Below are positions 34,556 through 43,212 of a stretch of 64,000 bases of DNA, piece after piece. This DNA comes from Bradyrhizobium sp. CB3481. GTDB taxonomy: Bacteria; Pseudomonadota; Alphaproteobacteria; Rhizobiales; Xanthobacteraceae. The notes under the pieces were generated by a model. That model saw only the letters and a program-made list of their open reading frames with translations, was not told where the DNA came from and did no database searches. Position 1 is the first letter of the stretch. Every line of letters begins with the position of its first letter. Location of the stretch: positions 4,856,501 to 4,920,500 of the forward strand of contig NZ_CP121647.1 in NCBI RefSeq assembly GCF_029714305.1, given 5' to 3'. The position numbers and the translations under genes are program-made.

Positions 34556-35050
34556 TTGCTGGACTGGAGCGAAATCATCTTACGGCTCGGCGTGGCCACG
34601 CTGGCCGGCTGCCTGATCGGTCTCAACCGCGATCTGCACGGCAAGCCGATCGGATTGAAGACGCTGGGACTGGTCAGCCTTGCGACGGCCACGATGCTGG
34701 TGCCAGTTCATTCGGACCAAGCCTGGATCGTGTCGGACGCCGGCAGCCGGGTGATACAGGGAATCCTGACCGGGATCGGTTTTCTTGGCGCCGGCGTCAT
34801 TGTCCACGCGGGAAGACATTTCAGGGTTCGTGGGCTCACCAGCGCCGCCTGCACTTGGCTTGCGGCCTGCATCGGCATTGTCTGCGGCCTCGGACAATGG
34901 CGACTGGTCACCGTTGCATTGGTCATCACCTTCGCGATTCTGATCATTGGCGCCCGAATGGAAGGCTGGCTGCACAAAAAGCTTGGCGGGGAGGACGAGA
35001 ACGCGCTGCAACCTCCTCCCGCCGCTCCGTCGGACAAACTACCGACGTAG
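34556..35050 (+). CDS. MgtC/SapB family membrane protein
   Basis: A 164-residue protein with four to five transmembrane helices in the first 140 residues. The family motifs LAGCLIGLNRD and GILTGIGFLGAGVIV, and the RGLTSAACTWLAACIGI block, are present. MgtC proteins affect magnesium homeostasis and ATPase activity. The start is TTG 34556 with GGAG 10 bases upstream. The C-terminus after residue 145 is polar and Pro-rich, without the ACT domain found in some members. Confidence 0.9.
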   Translation: MLDWSEIILRLGVATLAGCLIGLNRDLHGKPIGLKTLGLVSLATATMLVPVHSDQAWIVSDAGSRVIQGILTGIGFLGAGVIVHAGRHFRVRGLTSAACTWLAACIGIVCGLGQWRLVTVALVITFAILIIGARMEGWLHKKLGGEDENALQPPPAAPSDKLPT

Positions 35051-35059
35051 CACCGTTAT

Positions 35060-35251
35060 CTAGTCTGGTCCGCACCAACCCGGCAGATAGACCGCGTCCT
35101 TGCTCTTCGCAAGATCGAGCGCCTCTCCCATCGGCTTGGCGAAATCCTCCTCTACGCTGTTGCGCGATAATTTCGTCCGGATTGCCTGGAGGAGCACCTG
35201 CGGCACCGGGTTCCAGCAGACATTGCACGGATCGGATGGCTGCCAAGCCAA
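35060..35251 (-). CDS. Small unknown protein with a CxxC motif
   Basis: A 63-codon frame on the minus strand from a TTG at 35251, with a Cys-x-x-Cys (CNVCW) at residues 9-12 and a C-terminal WCGPD. Third codon positions are strongly GC-biased as in neighbouring genes, and the protein composition is balanced, which argues that it is real. A TGA lies three codons upstream of the start and no clear ribosome-binding site is visible, so it may be a remnant. Function unknown. Confidence 0.4.
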   Translation of the reverse strand: MAWQPSDPCNVCWNPVPQVLLQAIRTKLSRNSVEEDFAKPMGEALDLAKSKDAVYLPGWCGPD

Positions 35252-35319
35252 AACATTTCATGTTGGAAGCGCTGCCGCCGTGCTATGAAAGGCACAGGAA
35301 TTCTCGCGGACCGGCAGCA

Positions 35320-35673
35320 GTGAAAACCGAGCGGCCTATTGTTTCGGACGAAGAGCACGTCGTGCTCAAGTTCCGGCCGCGCACCTCCGCCCATCCGCCC
35401 GCGCGGCGCGACAACGCCGCACCGGCCAAGGTCGCACCGATGAAGGCGCAGCCCGCGGCCAACGATCTTTCCCGTTACGAGCAGCCGCGCGATGAGGCTG
35501 ACGAATTCCGTCACCGCATGCTCGCCAATGTCGCGGCCTTCGCCTTTACCGTGGCGCTGACTGCGATCGGCATCTGGCTTGCCGTGAGCATCGCCGATCT
35601 CCGCAAGACCCAGGACTGTGTCCTGATGGGCCGCCGCGACTGCGCCCGGATCTCGGTGACGCCGCAGGGGTAA
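35320..35673 (+). CDS. Small single-pass membrane protein, function unknown
   Basis: A 117-residue protein from the GTG at 35320 (an ATG at 35260 is an alternative). The N-terminal half is polar and Pro/Arg-rich (EEHVVLKFRPRTSAHPP), and a single hydrophobic helix follows (MLANVAAFAFTVALTAIGIWLAVSIADL) with a short periplasmic Cys-containing tail. No known domain is recognised. The gene is separate from the MgtC-like gene and is followed by a palindromic repeat. Confidence 0.68.
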   Translation: MKTERPIVSDEEHVVLKFRPRTSAHPPARRDNAAPAKVAPMKAQPAANDLSRYEQPRDEADEFRHRMLANVAAFAFTVALTAIGIWLAVSIADLRKTQDCVLMGRRDCARISVTPQG

Positions 35674-35718
35674 TGGAGCGTCGCTTCGCTGCGCTCGCGA
35701 TGACGCGCACCCCTCGAT

Positions 35719-35843
35719 TGTCGTCCCACGCGAAGGCGGGGGACCCAGTACGCCGCGGCCTCTCGGTTCTTTCACTAACGTCTCTGGAATACTGGGTCAC
35801 CCGCTCCAGTGCGCAATTGCGCACAAGGCGGGTGACGACAGCT
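35719..35843. repeat. Palindromic intergenic repeat, family A copy 3
   Basis: Left end TCGTCCCACGCGAAGGCGGG and right end GGCGGGTGACGACA are partly complementary, and the inner arms GACCCAGTACGCC and GGAATACTGGGTC correspond. The right arm carries an insertion of about 20 bases relative to the other copies. Bases 35674-35705 resemble the end of the family B repeat, so two repeat types abut here. Confidence 0.8.
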
Positions 35844-35972
35844 GAATGCGACGTGAAAGGCCAATCACTCCGTGGCGCCGTTCGCGGTCGCGCCGGGCAG
35901 GAATAAAGTGTAGGGTGCACAAACCCACCTACGAAAATCACAAGCAAAACGAAGAATAGCAGGGAGGCACCG

Positions 35973-37031
35973 TTGAAGCTTTCAATCGGGACCGCAGGCA
36001 TTTTTCTGGCAACGCTCCTTTCCGTTCCCGCGCTGGCACAGACGACGGCGCTCGTGACCGAAGAGATGATGGTCAAGACATCAGATCCCGGCATCGATAT
36101 CTACGTTCGCAACAAGCGGCCGGCCGACATGACCGCATTCCGGCCGGAGCAGACCGTGCTCTATGTCCACGGTGCGACCTATCCCTCCGAGACCGCGTTC
36201 GACCTCAAGCTGGATGGCCTATCCTGGATGGAATACATCGCCTCGCGCGGCTACGACGTATGGCTGCTCGACCTGCGCGGCTATGGCAAATCGACCCGCC
36301 CGCGCGAAATGGCCGAAAAGGCGGACGCCAATCCGCCGATCGTAACCGGGCAGACCGCGGTCAAGGACATCGGCACCGCTGTCGATTTCATCCTGAAGCA
36401 CCGCAACATTCCGCGTCTCAACCTGCTCGGCTGGTCGTGGGGCACGACGCTGATGGCGACGTACACCACGCAGAACGCCTCGAAGGTCGAACGTCTCGTG
36501 CTCTACGCGCCGTCCTGGATCCGGCAGACGCCGTCGCTCGTGCAGGCCGGCGCGGGCAAGCTCGGCGCCTACCGCACGGTGACGCGCGACCAGGCGAAGG
36601 AGCGCTGGTACACTGGCGTGCCCGAGGACAAGAAGGCCGGTCTCATTCCGCCCGGCTGGTTCGACGCCTGGGCCGATGCTACCTTCGCGACCGATCCCGA
36701 CGGCGCGACGATGAATCCTCCCGTGCTTCGTGCGCCGAACGGCGTGGTGCAGGACGGCGCCGAATTCTTCGGCGCCGGCAAGCCCTATTACGATCCCGCC
36801 AAGATCACGGTGCCGACGCTGCTCGTCCACGCCGAATGGGACCGCGACACGCCGCCCTACATGGCGCAGACGCTGTTTCCGCTGCTGGTCAACTCGCCGG
36901 ACAAACGCTACGTGGCGCTCGCCGAGGGCACGCACACCATCATCATGGAACGCAACCGCCTAAAACTGTTCGAGGCCGTGCAGGCGTTTCTGGATGAGGG
37001 GAACGACAAGGCAAAGCGTAGGGCGGATTAG
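35973..37031 (+). CDS. Exported alpha/beta hydrolase
   Basis: A 352-residue protein. The signal peptide ends near ALAQ, and the alpha/beta hydrolase fold begins QTVLYVHGATYP. The nucleophile Ser155 is in G-W-S-W-G, an acid is in AEWDRDTP, and the catalytic His is in EGTHTIIM. The start is TTG 35973 with GGGAGG nearby. The last four codons (RRAD and stop) come from a short palindromic repeat that overlaps the 3' end. Substrate unknown. Confidence 0.88.
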   Translation: MKLSIGTAGIFLATLLSVPALAQTTALVTEEMMVKTSDPGIDIYVRNKRPADMTAFRPEQTVLYVHGATYPSETAFDLKLDGLSWMEYIASRGYDVWLLDLRGYGKSTRPREMAEKADANPPIVTGQTAVKDIGTAVDFILKHRNIPRLNLLGWSWGTTLMATYTTQNASKVERLVLYAPSWIRQTPSLVQAGAGKLGAYRTVTRDQAKERWYTGVPEDKKAGLIPPGWFDAWADATFATDPDGATMNPPVLRAPNGVVQDGAEFFGAGKPYYDPAKITVPTLLVHAEWDRDTPPYMAQTLFPLLVNSPDKRYVALAEGTHTIIMERNRLKLFEAVQAFLDEGNDKAKRRAD

Positions 37032-37048
37032 CGGCAGCGCAATCCGCC
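37022..37048. repeat. Short palindrome overlapping the hydrolase stop codon
   Basis: GGCGGATT (37022-37029) pairs perfectly with AATCCGCC (37041-37048) around an 11-base loop. The stop codon TAG of the hydrolase lies at 37029-37031, inside the element. It may act as a terminator. Confidence 0.7.
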
Positions 37049-37093
37049 GCCCGGCGCGCGGGCATTGTCAACCCGAGGATGAAGCGCCCGCCG

Positions 37094-37561
37094 TCATCCC
37101 AACTCCGCCGCCCGCAGCGGCGCGCGGCTGAGTTCGTTGCCGGCGGCGATCGCTTTCCGCAGCAGCCGCATCAGCTCGGCGCCCTCCTTGGCGGTGAGGC
37201 CGCGCAGCATGGTGCGTTGGGCCGCCTCGACCGCCGGCGTGATCGCGCGCAGCGTCCGCTTGCCGCTTTCAGTGATCTGCAATTCGCGGGCGCGGCGGTC
37301 GCGGGCACTCGCCTGCCGCACCAACAGGCCCTTCTGCACCAGGCGGTCGACTACGCCGGTGATGGTGGTGCGGTCGTAGGCGATCAGGCCGGCGAGCGTC
37401 ACCTGATCGATACCCGAGTTGAGCTTGATGGCTGCGAGCGCCGCATATTGCACGGGCGTGAGGTCGAAACCCGCCCCCTCGACCTCGGCGAGGAACACCG
37501 CCACCGCGATCTGCTGGAAGCGGCGGGCCAGATGGCCCGGCATCTCGTTGTTATCTCTCAC
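37094..37561 (-). CDS. MarR family transcriptional regulator (MobR-like position)
   Basis: A 155-residue winged-helix regulator. GAGFDLTPVQYAALAAI and the wing block YDRTTITGVVDRLVQKGLLVRQASARDRRARELQIT are typical of MarR. The GTG at 37561 follows a GGAGGG by five bases. It is divergent from a 3-hydroxybenzoate 4-monooxygenase-like gene. In Comamonas the MarR-type MobR represses mobA and responds to 3-hydroxybenzoate; the same arrangement is suggested here. A 21-bp palindrome lies between the two genes. Confidence 0.9.
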   Translation of the reverse strand: MRDNNEMPGHLARRFQQIAVAVFLAEVEGAGFDLTPVQYAALAAIKLNSGIDQVTLAGLIAYDRTTITGVVDRLVQKGLLVRQASARDRRARELQITESGKRTLRAITPAVEAAQRTMLRGLTAKEGAELMRLLRKAIAAGNELSRAPLRAAELG

Positions 37562-37604
37562 CGATCCCTCCAAGGCCGGTTGCCGGCAGGTCTGGAATTG
37601 ACAA

Positions 37605-37625
37605 GCATACTGATAATCAGCATGC
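37605..37625. promoter_or_regulatory. Candidate MarR operator and overlapping promoter
   Basis: CATACTGATAATCAGCATG, flanked by G and C, is an almost perfect palindrome with one mismatched pair. A TTGACA lies at 37598-37603 toward the monooxygenase gene, so the palindrome falls between the putative -35 and -10 regions, a position suited to repression. The -10 itself is poor (CATGCT). Confidence 0.65.
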
Positions 37626-37661
37626 TGAGCAATATCGAAAGTCGACGGGAAGGAAGCGACC

Positions 37662-39587
37662 ATGCAGTTCCATCTGAATGGATTCGAGCCGGGCGATCCT
37701 GAGATCGCCGATCCCGCCCGGCGGGTTGCTCCATCAGGCACGCCCGGACCTGTCCCGGCGGAAGTCGACGTGCTGATCGTCGGCTGTGGACCCGCGGGGC
37801 TGACACTAGCGGCACAGCTTGCCGCGTTCGCCGACATCAAGACCTGCATCGTCGAGCAGAAACCGAGCCGCCTGTTACGTGGTCAGGCCGACGGCATCGC
37901 CTGCCGAACCATGGAGATGTTCGAGGCGTTTGGGTTCGCCGAGCGCGTGCTGAAGGAAGCGTGCTGGATTACTGAAACGACGTTCTGGAAGCCGGACGAG
38001 AACAAGCCCAGCAACATCATGCGCAGCGGCCGGGTTCAGGACGTCGAGGACGGCCTGTCGGAAATGCCGCACCTGATCCTCAACCAGGCGCGCGTGCATG
38101 ATTGCTATCTCGACGTCATGCGCAATTCGCCGGCGAAGCTCGAGCCGTATTATTCAAGGCGGTTGCTCGATCTTTCGATCGCGCCAGTGGCGCGGTTCGA
38201 GGACCACGCCGTGACCGTGCGCCTCGAACGGTTCGACGCCGGGCACGAGGGCGAGATCGAGACTGTCAAGGCGCGCTATGTCGTCGGCTGCGACGGCGCG
38301 CGTAGCACGGTGCGCAAATCGATCGGGCGCGAGCTGCGCGGCGATTCCGCCAATCACGCCTGGGGCGTCATGGATGTCCTCGCCGTCACCAACTTTCCCG
38401 ACATCCGCTTCAAGGTGCTGATCCAATCGGCGCGTGACGGCAGCATCATCGTGATCCCGCGCGAAGGCGGCTATCTCGTCCGCCTCTATGTCGAGCTCGC
38501 CAATCTCGACGCCGGCGAGCGGATCGCCAGCCGCAACATCACCTCCGATGATTTGATTGCGAAGGCGCGGCGGATTCTCAATCCGCATACGCTCGACGTG
38601 AAGGAGATTGCGTGGTGGTCGGTCTACGAAATCGGCCAGCGGCTGACCGACAAGTTCGACGACGTGCCAGCGGAGGAGACCACAACGCGCGTGCCCCGCG
38701 TGTTCATCGCAGGCGATGCCTGCCACACCCACAGCCCCAAGGCCGGCCAGGGGATGAACGTCTCGATGCAGGACGGCTTCAATCTCGGCTGGAAGCTGGC
38801 TGCCGTGCTGCGCGGGCGCAGCGCGCCGCATCTGTTGCACAGCTATTCGGCGGAGCGGCAGGCGGTGGCGAAGGAGCTGATCGACTTCGACCGCGAATGG
38901 GCCGCAATCCTCGCCTCCGCCAAGGGCGACAACAAGGGCGCCGATGCGGCGGCCACGCAAAACTATTTTGTCAGGCACGGCCGCTATACCGCGGGAACGG
39001 CGACGCATTATCGCCCATCGCTCCTTACGGCCGAACCAGGCCATCAGCATCTCGCCAAGGGGTTTGTAATCGGCACACGCTTTCACTCGGCCCCGGTCGT
39101 CCGCCTCTCGGACGCCAAGCCTGTCCACCTCGGCCATGTCGCAAAGGCCGATGGACGCTTCCGACTCTTCATCTTTGCCGGCGCGGGAGATCGCGCCGCC
39201 GATGGCACCCCTCTCCGCTCACTCTGCGATTTCCTGAGCGAAAGTCCGAAATCGCCGATCAGACGGCACACACCCGCAGGTGCCGACATCGATTCCATCA
39301 TCGACGTCCGCGCCGTGTTCCAGCAGGCACACACCGAACTAGCCATCGAGACGATGCCGGAGCTCCTGCTCCCGCGTAAAGGACGCTATGGGCTGATCGA
39401 CTACGAAAAGATGTTCTGCCCCGATTTCAGAAGCGGCCAAGACATCTTCAAGATGCGCGGTATCGATCGGGACAAGGGCTGCATGGTCGTGGTGCGCCCG
39501 GACCAATATGTCGCGCACGTGCTGCCGCTCGATGCGCATGCGGAGCTTGCGGCCTATTTCGACGCGTTCATGCTAAGGGTGGGATGA
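37662..39587 (+). CDS. mobA: FAD-dependent 3-hydroxybenzoate 4-monooxygenase-like flavoprotein
   Basis: A 641-residue flavoprotein hydroxylase, matching the length of MobA and phenol 2-monooxygenases. VDVLIVGCGPAGLTLAAQL is the FAD-binding GxGxxG (about residues 36-54), VVGCDGARSTVRK carries the DG motif, and FIAGDACHTHSPKAGQGMN near residue 350 the second FAD motif. A thioredoxin-like C-terminal domain fills residues 430-640. MobA converts 3-hydroxybenzoate to protocatechuate, which would feed the lower pathway encoded around 21-26 kb. Phenol 2-monooxygenase is the main alternative; the divergent MarR gene favours MobA. Confidence 0.86.
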   Translation: MQFHLNGFEPGDPEIADPARRVAPSGTPGPVPAEVDVLIVGCGPAGLTLAAQLAAFADIKTCIVEQKPSRLLRGQADGIACRTMEMFEAFGFAERVLKEACWITETTFWKPDENKPSNIMRSGRVQDVEDGLSEMPHLILNQARVHDCYLDVMRNSPAKLEPYYSRRLLDLSIAPVARFEDHAVTVRLERFDAGHEGEIETVKARYVVGCDGARSTVRKSIGRELRGDSANHAWGVMDVLAVTNFPDIRFKVLIQSARDGSIIVIPREGGYLVRLYVELANLDAGERIASRNITSDDLIAKARRILNPHTLDVKEIAWWSVYEIGQRLTDKFDDVPAEETTTRVPRVFIAGDACHTHSPKAGQGMNVSMQDGFNLGWKLAAVLRGRSAPHLLHSYSAERQAVAKELIDFDREWAAILASAKGDNKGADAAATQNYFVRHGRYTAGTATHYRPSLLTAEPGHQHLAKGFVIGTRFHSAPVVRLSDAKPVHLGHVAKADGRFRLFIFAGAGDRAADGTPLRSLCDFLSESPKSPIRRHTPAGADIDSIIDVRAVFQQAHTELAIETMPELLLPRKGRYGLIDYEKMFCPDFRSGQDIFKMRGIDRDKGCMVVVRPDQYVAHVLPLDAHAELAAYFDAFMLRVG

Positions 39588-39589
39588 CC

Positions 39590-39660
39590 GTAGCCCGCAT
39601 GAGCGCATGCGATATGCGGGGATAGATCGGCCCCGGGGTCGCTTCGCTCGCCCGGGCTAC
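39590..39660. repeat. Palindromic intergenic repeat, family C
   Basis: Ends GTAGCCCG (39590-39597) and CGGGCTAC (39653-39660) are perfectly complementary, beginning 2 bases after the monooxygenase stop. It differs from the other repeat families in the window and could serve as a terminator. Confidence 0.7.
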
Positions 39661-39866
39661 GCTTCTGCGACGCTCGCATGGCTCCCCCAATCCGCCATTT
39701 TTCGCGCCAAATCCATCACGTGGGGACCGGGCCCTTTCCATTGAACTAAACGCCCCGCTCCGATATACGGGCACTCGACTCCGGCCGGGGGACCCAAGGC
39801 CTTCCGGGGCCGTCCACCCGCCCCCTCCAAGCCGACACGAAATATCACCAATATATCAAAGGCTTA

Positions 39867-40163
39867 ATGATGTCTTCCACATTCGATCAGATCGCCAACA
39901 TTATCGCGGAGACCTGCGACATTCCGCGCGACACGATCAAGCCGGAGAGCCACGCCATCGACGATCTGGGAATCGACAGCCTGGACTTCCTCGACATCGC
40001 CTTTGCCATCGACAAGGCGTTCGGGATCAAGATGCCGCTCGAGAAATGGACCCAGGAAGTCAACGACGGCAAGGCCACGACCGAGCAGTATTTCGTGCTG
40101 CAGAATCTCGCCGATCGCATCGACGAACTGGTCGCCGCCAAGAATGCAGCGCCGGGCGCCTAA
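39867..40163 (+). CDS. acpXL: Acyl carrier protein AcpXL for very-long-chain fatty acid synthesis
   Basis: A 98-residue acyl carrier protein. The phosphopantetheine Ser is in [15 protein letters not shown] (Ser38 from the first Met). [13 protein letters not shown] at the N-terminus and [26 protein letters not shown] in the C-terminal half closely resemble rhizobial AcpXL, the carrier used to build the 27-hydroxyoctacosanoate-type acyl chain of lipid A. It starts the five-gene cluster. A second ATG one codon later is equally possible. Confidence 0.95.
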   Translation: MMSSTFDQIANIIAETCDIPRDTIKPESHAIDDLGIDSLDFLDIAFAIDKAFGIKMPLEKWTQEVNDGKATTEQYFVLQNLADRIDELVAAKNAAPGA

Positions 40164-40172
40164 TCGCCCGCC

Positions 40173-40646
40173 ATGGACCTCGATTACTTCCAGCTGATCG
40201 ACCGCATCGTCGAGCTGAACCTCGACGAGAAGAGGATCACGGTCGAGGCGCAGGTTCCGGCGGCTCACACCATTTTCGAGGGGCACTTTCCGGGCTTTCC
40301 GATCATGCCGGGCGTGCTCTTGACCGAAGCGATGGCGCAGAGCTCCGGCTGGCTGATCCTCGGCGTCCTAAAGTTCGAGCGCATGCCATTTCTGGCCATC
40401 ATCAAGGAGTCGAAGATGCGGGGTTTCGTCAGTCCCGGTTCGGTGCTGACGATCGAGGCCAAGCTCGAGCATGAAGGCTCGGGCTTTGCCGTCACCAAGG
40501 TCAAGGGCCGCATCGGCAAGGATCTGAAGTGCAGCGCTGAACTCACTTTCGGGCTAACGCCCTTCCCCGACCCCTCCTTGCGCGTGCACATGGACGCGAT
40601 GGCCAACAAGATCGGCTTCCCACTGCAGGCAATCACGCATGACTGA
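40173..40646 (+). CDS. fabZXL: 3-hydroxyacyl-ACP dehydratase FabZXL
   Basis: A 157-residue hot-dog-fold dehydratase. The catalytic His is in EGHFPGFPIMPG and the Glu/Asp position in VLLTEAMAQSSGW, as in FabZ. It lies 9 bases after acpXL and overlaps the next gene by 8 bases. The role is dehydration of 3-hydroxyacyl-AcpXL during elongation of the lipid A very-long-chain acid. Confidence 0.94.
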   Translation: MDLDYFQLIDRIVELNLDEKRITVEAQVPAAHTIFEGHFPGFPIMPGVLLTEAMAQSSGWLILGVLKFERMPFLAIIKESKMRGFVSPGSVLTIEAKLEHEGSGFAVTKVKGRIGKDLKCSAELTFGLTPFPDPSLRVHMDAMANKIGFPLQAITHD

Positions 40647-41838
40647 GCCAAATTCCGCGCCCAAGGAAGTCTGGATCACCGGCATCGGCATCGTCTCTTC
40701 GCTCGGCGAAGGGCTGGACGCCCATTGGGATGCGCTGAAGGACAAGAAGATCAACGTCGACGACAAGCGGTTTGCGCCCTACATCGTGCACCCCCTGGCG
40801 CCGGTCTCCTTCGATGCGCAGATCCCGAAAAAGGGCGACCAGCGCCAGATGGAAGCGTGGCAACGCATCGGCACCTATGCTGCCGGGCTGGCGCTGGATT
40901 CGGCCGGCGTGAAGGGCGACAAGGAAATTCTTGGCCGGATGGACATGATCGTCGCCGCTGGCGGCGGCGAGCGCGACCTCGCGGTTGACGTCGCCATCAT
41001 GACCGCCGACGCCAAGGGCAATTCGAGCCCCGCCTTTCTCAACGAACGGCTGATGAACGATTTGCGGCCGACGCTGTTTCTGGCGCAGCTCTCCAACCTG
41101 CTCGCCGGCAACATCGCCATCGTCCACGGCGTCTGCGGCACATCGCGCACCTTCATGGGCGAGGAAGCTGCCAGCATCGACGCGGCGCGGATCGCGCTGG
41201 CCCGCATCTCCTCCGGACAGAGCGAGATTGCCCTGGTCGGCGCCGCGCATAATGGCGAGCGCTCCGATCTTCTGGTGCTCTATGAATTCGGCGACTTCAA
41301 CCTGAAGGAAAAGTTCGCCCCGGTCTGGCAGCGCGAGGGCCAAAGCGGCTTTGCGCTCGGCTCCGCCGGTTGCTTCCTGGTGCTGGAATCGCGCGAGCAT
41401 GCCGAGGCGCGCGGCGCCAAGCCCTACGCAAAGCTGACCAAGGTGGTCGCTGATTTGGCGCAGCGCAAGCAGCCGGGCGCAGTGACGAAGTCATTGGAAG
41501 CGCTGTGGCCGAAGCTTGGCGTCGCTGCCGAGAGCGGCCAGTTGATCACGGGCACGACCGGCGCCGAGCCGGTGACTTCGGAAGAAAAGGCGTTCCTGCG
41601 CCAACATCCCGGCTTTGCGGTGCGTGCTACCGGAACGATGTTCGGTCATACGCTGGAGACGCAATTCCCGCTCGGCTTGGCGCTGGCGGCGCTCTCGCTG
41701 TCACGCGGCGCGCTGTTTCCGCCCAATGATCCCACGGGGTTCGAGGTTGAAAAGACAGGCCCCCCTGACCAGATTGTGGTGGTGGGCACCGGTCACTGGC
41801 AAGGCGAAGGCATGGCCCTGGTCGAGGCCGTCAAGTAA
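40639..41838 (+). CDS. fabF2XL: Beta-ketoacyl-ACP synthase, FabF2XL type
   Basis: A 399-residue condensing-enzyme homologue. Cys166 in VHGVCGTSRT aligns with the KAS nucleophile, and GTMFGHT near residue 337 supplies one His. The other conserved His (usually NAHGTST) is replaced in ITGTTGAEPVT around residue 302, so the catalytic triad is incomplete. It may work as a partner of FabF1XL rather than as an independent synthase. Its place directly after fabZXL matches rhizobial VLCFA clusters. Confidence 0.93.
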   Translation: MTEPNSAPKEVWITGIGIVSSLGEGLDAHWDALKDKKINVDDKRFAPYIVHPLAPVSFDAQIPKKGDQRQMEAWQRIGTYAAGLALDSAGVKGDKEILGRMDMIVAAGGGERDLAVDVAIMTADAKGNSSPAFLNERLMNDLRPTLFLAQLSNLLAGNIAIVHGVCGTSRTFMGEEAASIDAARIALARISSGQSEIALVGAAHNGERSDLLVLYEFGDFNLKEKFAPVWQREGQSGFALGSAGCFLVLESREHAEARGAKPYAKLTKVVADLAQRKQPGAVTKSLEALWPKLGVAAESGQLITGTTGAEPVTSEEKAFLRQHPGFAVRATGTMFGHTLETQFPLGLALAALSLSRGALFPPNDPTGFEVEKTGPPDQIVVVGTGHWQGEGMALVEAVK

Positions 41839-41912
41839 GCGACGCTTTCGGCACGGCCGGAATCAAGGGCGCGCGCGAGGCGCGTTCAGGTAGGCGCAAC
41901 ATCGGGGGAACC

Positions 41913-43190
41913 ATGTCAGCACCATCAGATAAGTTCGGCAGGCCGATCGTCGTCGTCACCGGCATGGGCGTGGTGACCTCGCTCGGCGCCGGCAAGGAAG
42001 ATAATTGGCGCCGCCTGACCGCGGGCGAGTCCGGCATCAAGACCGTGACGCGCTTTCCAGTGGACGGCTTGAAGTCGACGATGGCCGGCACGGTCGATTT
42101 CGTCACCGTCGATCCCGTCACTTCGACCGGTTTGACCGAGCGGCTGGCCGAATTGGCGATCCAGGAAGCGCTTGGACAATCCGCGATCGGTGCCAAGGCC
42201 GATTTCCCCGGCCCGCTGTTCCTGGCGGTTGCGCCGGTGGAGGTCGAATGGCCGCAGCGGCTCGAGCTTGGGCGCGCGATCGGCAAGACCGAGTTCGATT
42301 ATGGCGACATGCTGCGCATCAGCGGCGGCGGCCGCTACGCCAAATATCATCATCGCTTCATGTTCGGATCGGTGGCGAGCCATCTTGCCGAAACGTTCGG
42401 CACCAAGGGATCGCCGATCTCGCTCTCGACCGCCTGCGCCTCCGGCGCGACCGCGATCCAACTCGGCGTCGAGGCGATCCGCCGCGGCGAGGCCGATGCT
42501 GCGCTGTGCGTCGGAACCGATGGTTCGGTGAACCCGGAAGCCCTGGTGCGTTTCTCGCTGCTCTCGGCGCTGTCGACCCAGAACGATCCGCCGCAGGCGG
42601 CGTCCAAGCCGTTCTCGAAGAACCGCGATGGGTTTGTCATGGCCGAAGGCGCCGGCGCGATGGTGCTGGAAAGCTATGCATCCGCCATGGCCCGCGGCGC
42701 CAAAATTCTCGGCGTCGTCGCCGGCTGCGGCGAACTCACGGACTCGTTCCACCGCACCCGCTCCAGCCCGGACGGCAAGCCGATCATCGGCTGCATGCGC
42801 AAGACGCTGGCGGACGCCGGCCTCGAACCGGAACAGATCGATCACATCAACGCCCACGGCACCTCGACGCCGGAAAACGATAAGATGGAGTACAACACGA
42901 CCGCGGTCGTGTTCGGCGATCATCTGCCGAAGATCCCGGTCTCCTCGAACAAGTCGATGGTCGGCCACACGATCTCCGCGGCCGGCGCGGTCGAGGCCGT
43001 GTTCTCGCTGCTGACGCTGGAGCACCAGCGAATTCCGCCCACGATCAATTACGAGATCCCGGATCCCGCGATCCTGTTCGACGTGGTCGGCAACAAGGCG
43101 CGCGATGCCAAGGTCACCGCCGTGATGTCGAACTCGTTCGGCTTCGGCGGGCAGAACGCCTCGCTGATACTGACGCGCGAACCGGCGTAA
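41913..43190 (+). CDS. fabF1XL: Beta-ketoacyl-ACP synthase, FabF1XL type
   Basis: A 425-residue KAS II family enzyme with the complete triad: Cys in SLSTACASGATA (about 174), His in INAHGTSTPEND (about 315), and His in SSNKSMVGHTISAAG (about 351). A GGGGGAA lies just before the ATG. It should be the active condensing enzyme elongating acyl-AcpXL. It lies 74 bases after fabF2XL. Confidence 0.95.
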   Translation: MSAPSDKFGRPIVVVTGMGVVTSLGAGKEDNWRRLTAGESGIKTVTRFPVDGLKSTMAGTVDFVTVDPVTSTGLTERLAELAIQEALGQSAIGAKADFPGPLFLAVAPVEVEWPQRLELGRAIGKTEFDYGDMLRISGGGRYAKYHHRFMFGSVASHLAETFGTKGSPISLSTACASGATAIQLGVEAIRRGEADAALCVGTDGSVNPEALVRFSLLSALSTQNDPPQAASKPFSKNRDGFVMAEGAGAMVLESYASAMARGAKILGVVAGCGELTDSFHRTRSSPDGKPIIGCMRKTLADAGLEPEQIDHINAHGTSTPENDKMEYNTTAVVFGDHLPKIPVSSNKSMVGHTISAAGAVEAVFSLLTLEHQRIPPTINYEIPDPAILFDVVGNKARDAKVTAVMSNSFGFGGQNASLILTREPA

Positions 43191-43212
43191 CCCGCGCCGC
43201 CTGCTTGTCACG

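Noticed and set aside
39657..39851. Minus-strand frame of 64 codons from a TTG
   Set aside because: The product looks partly protein-like but third-position bias is mixed, there is no ribosome-binding site, and part of the region resembles a degenerate tRNA D-arm. Not enough support for a gene or a tRNA.
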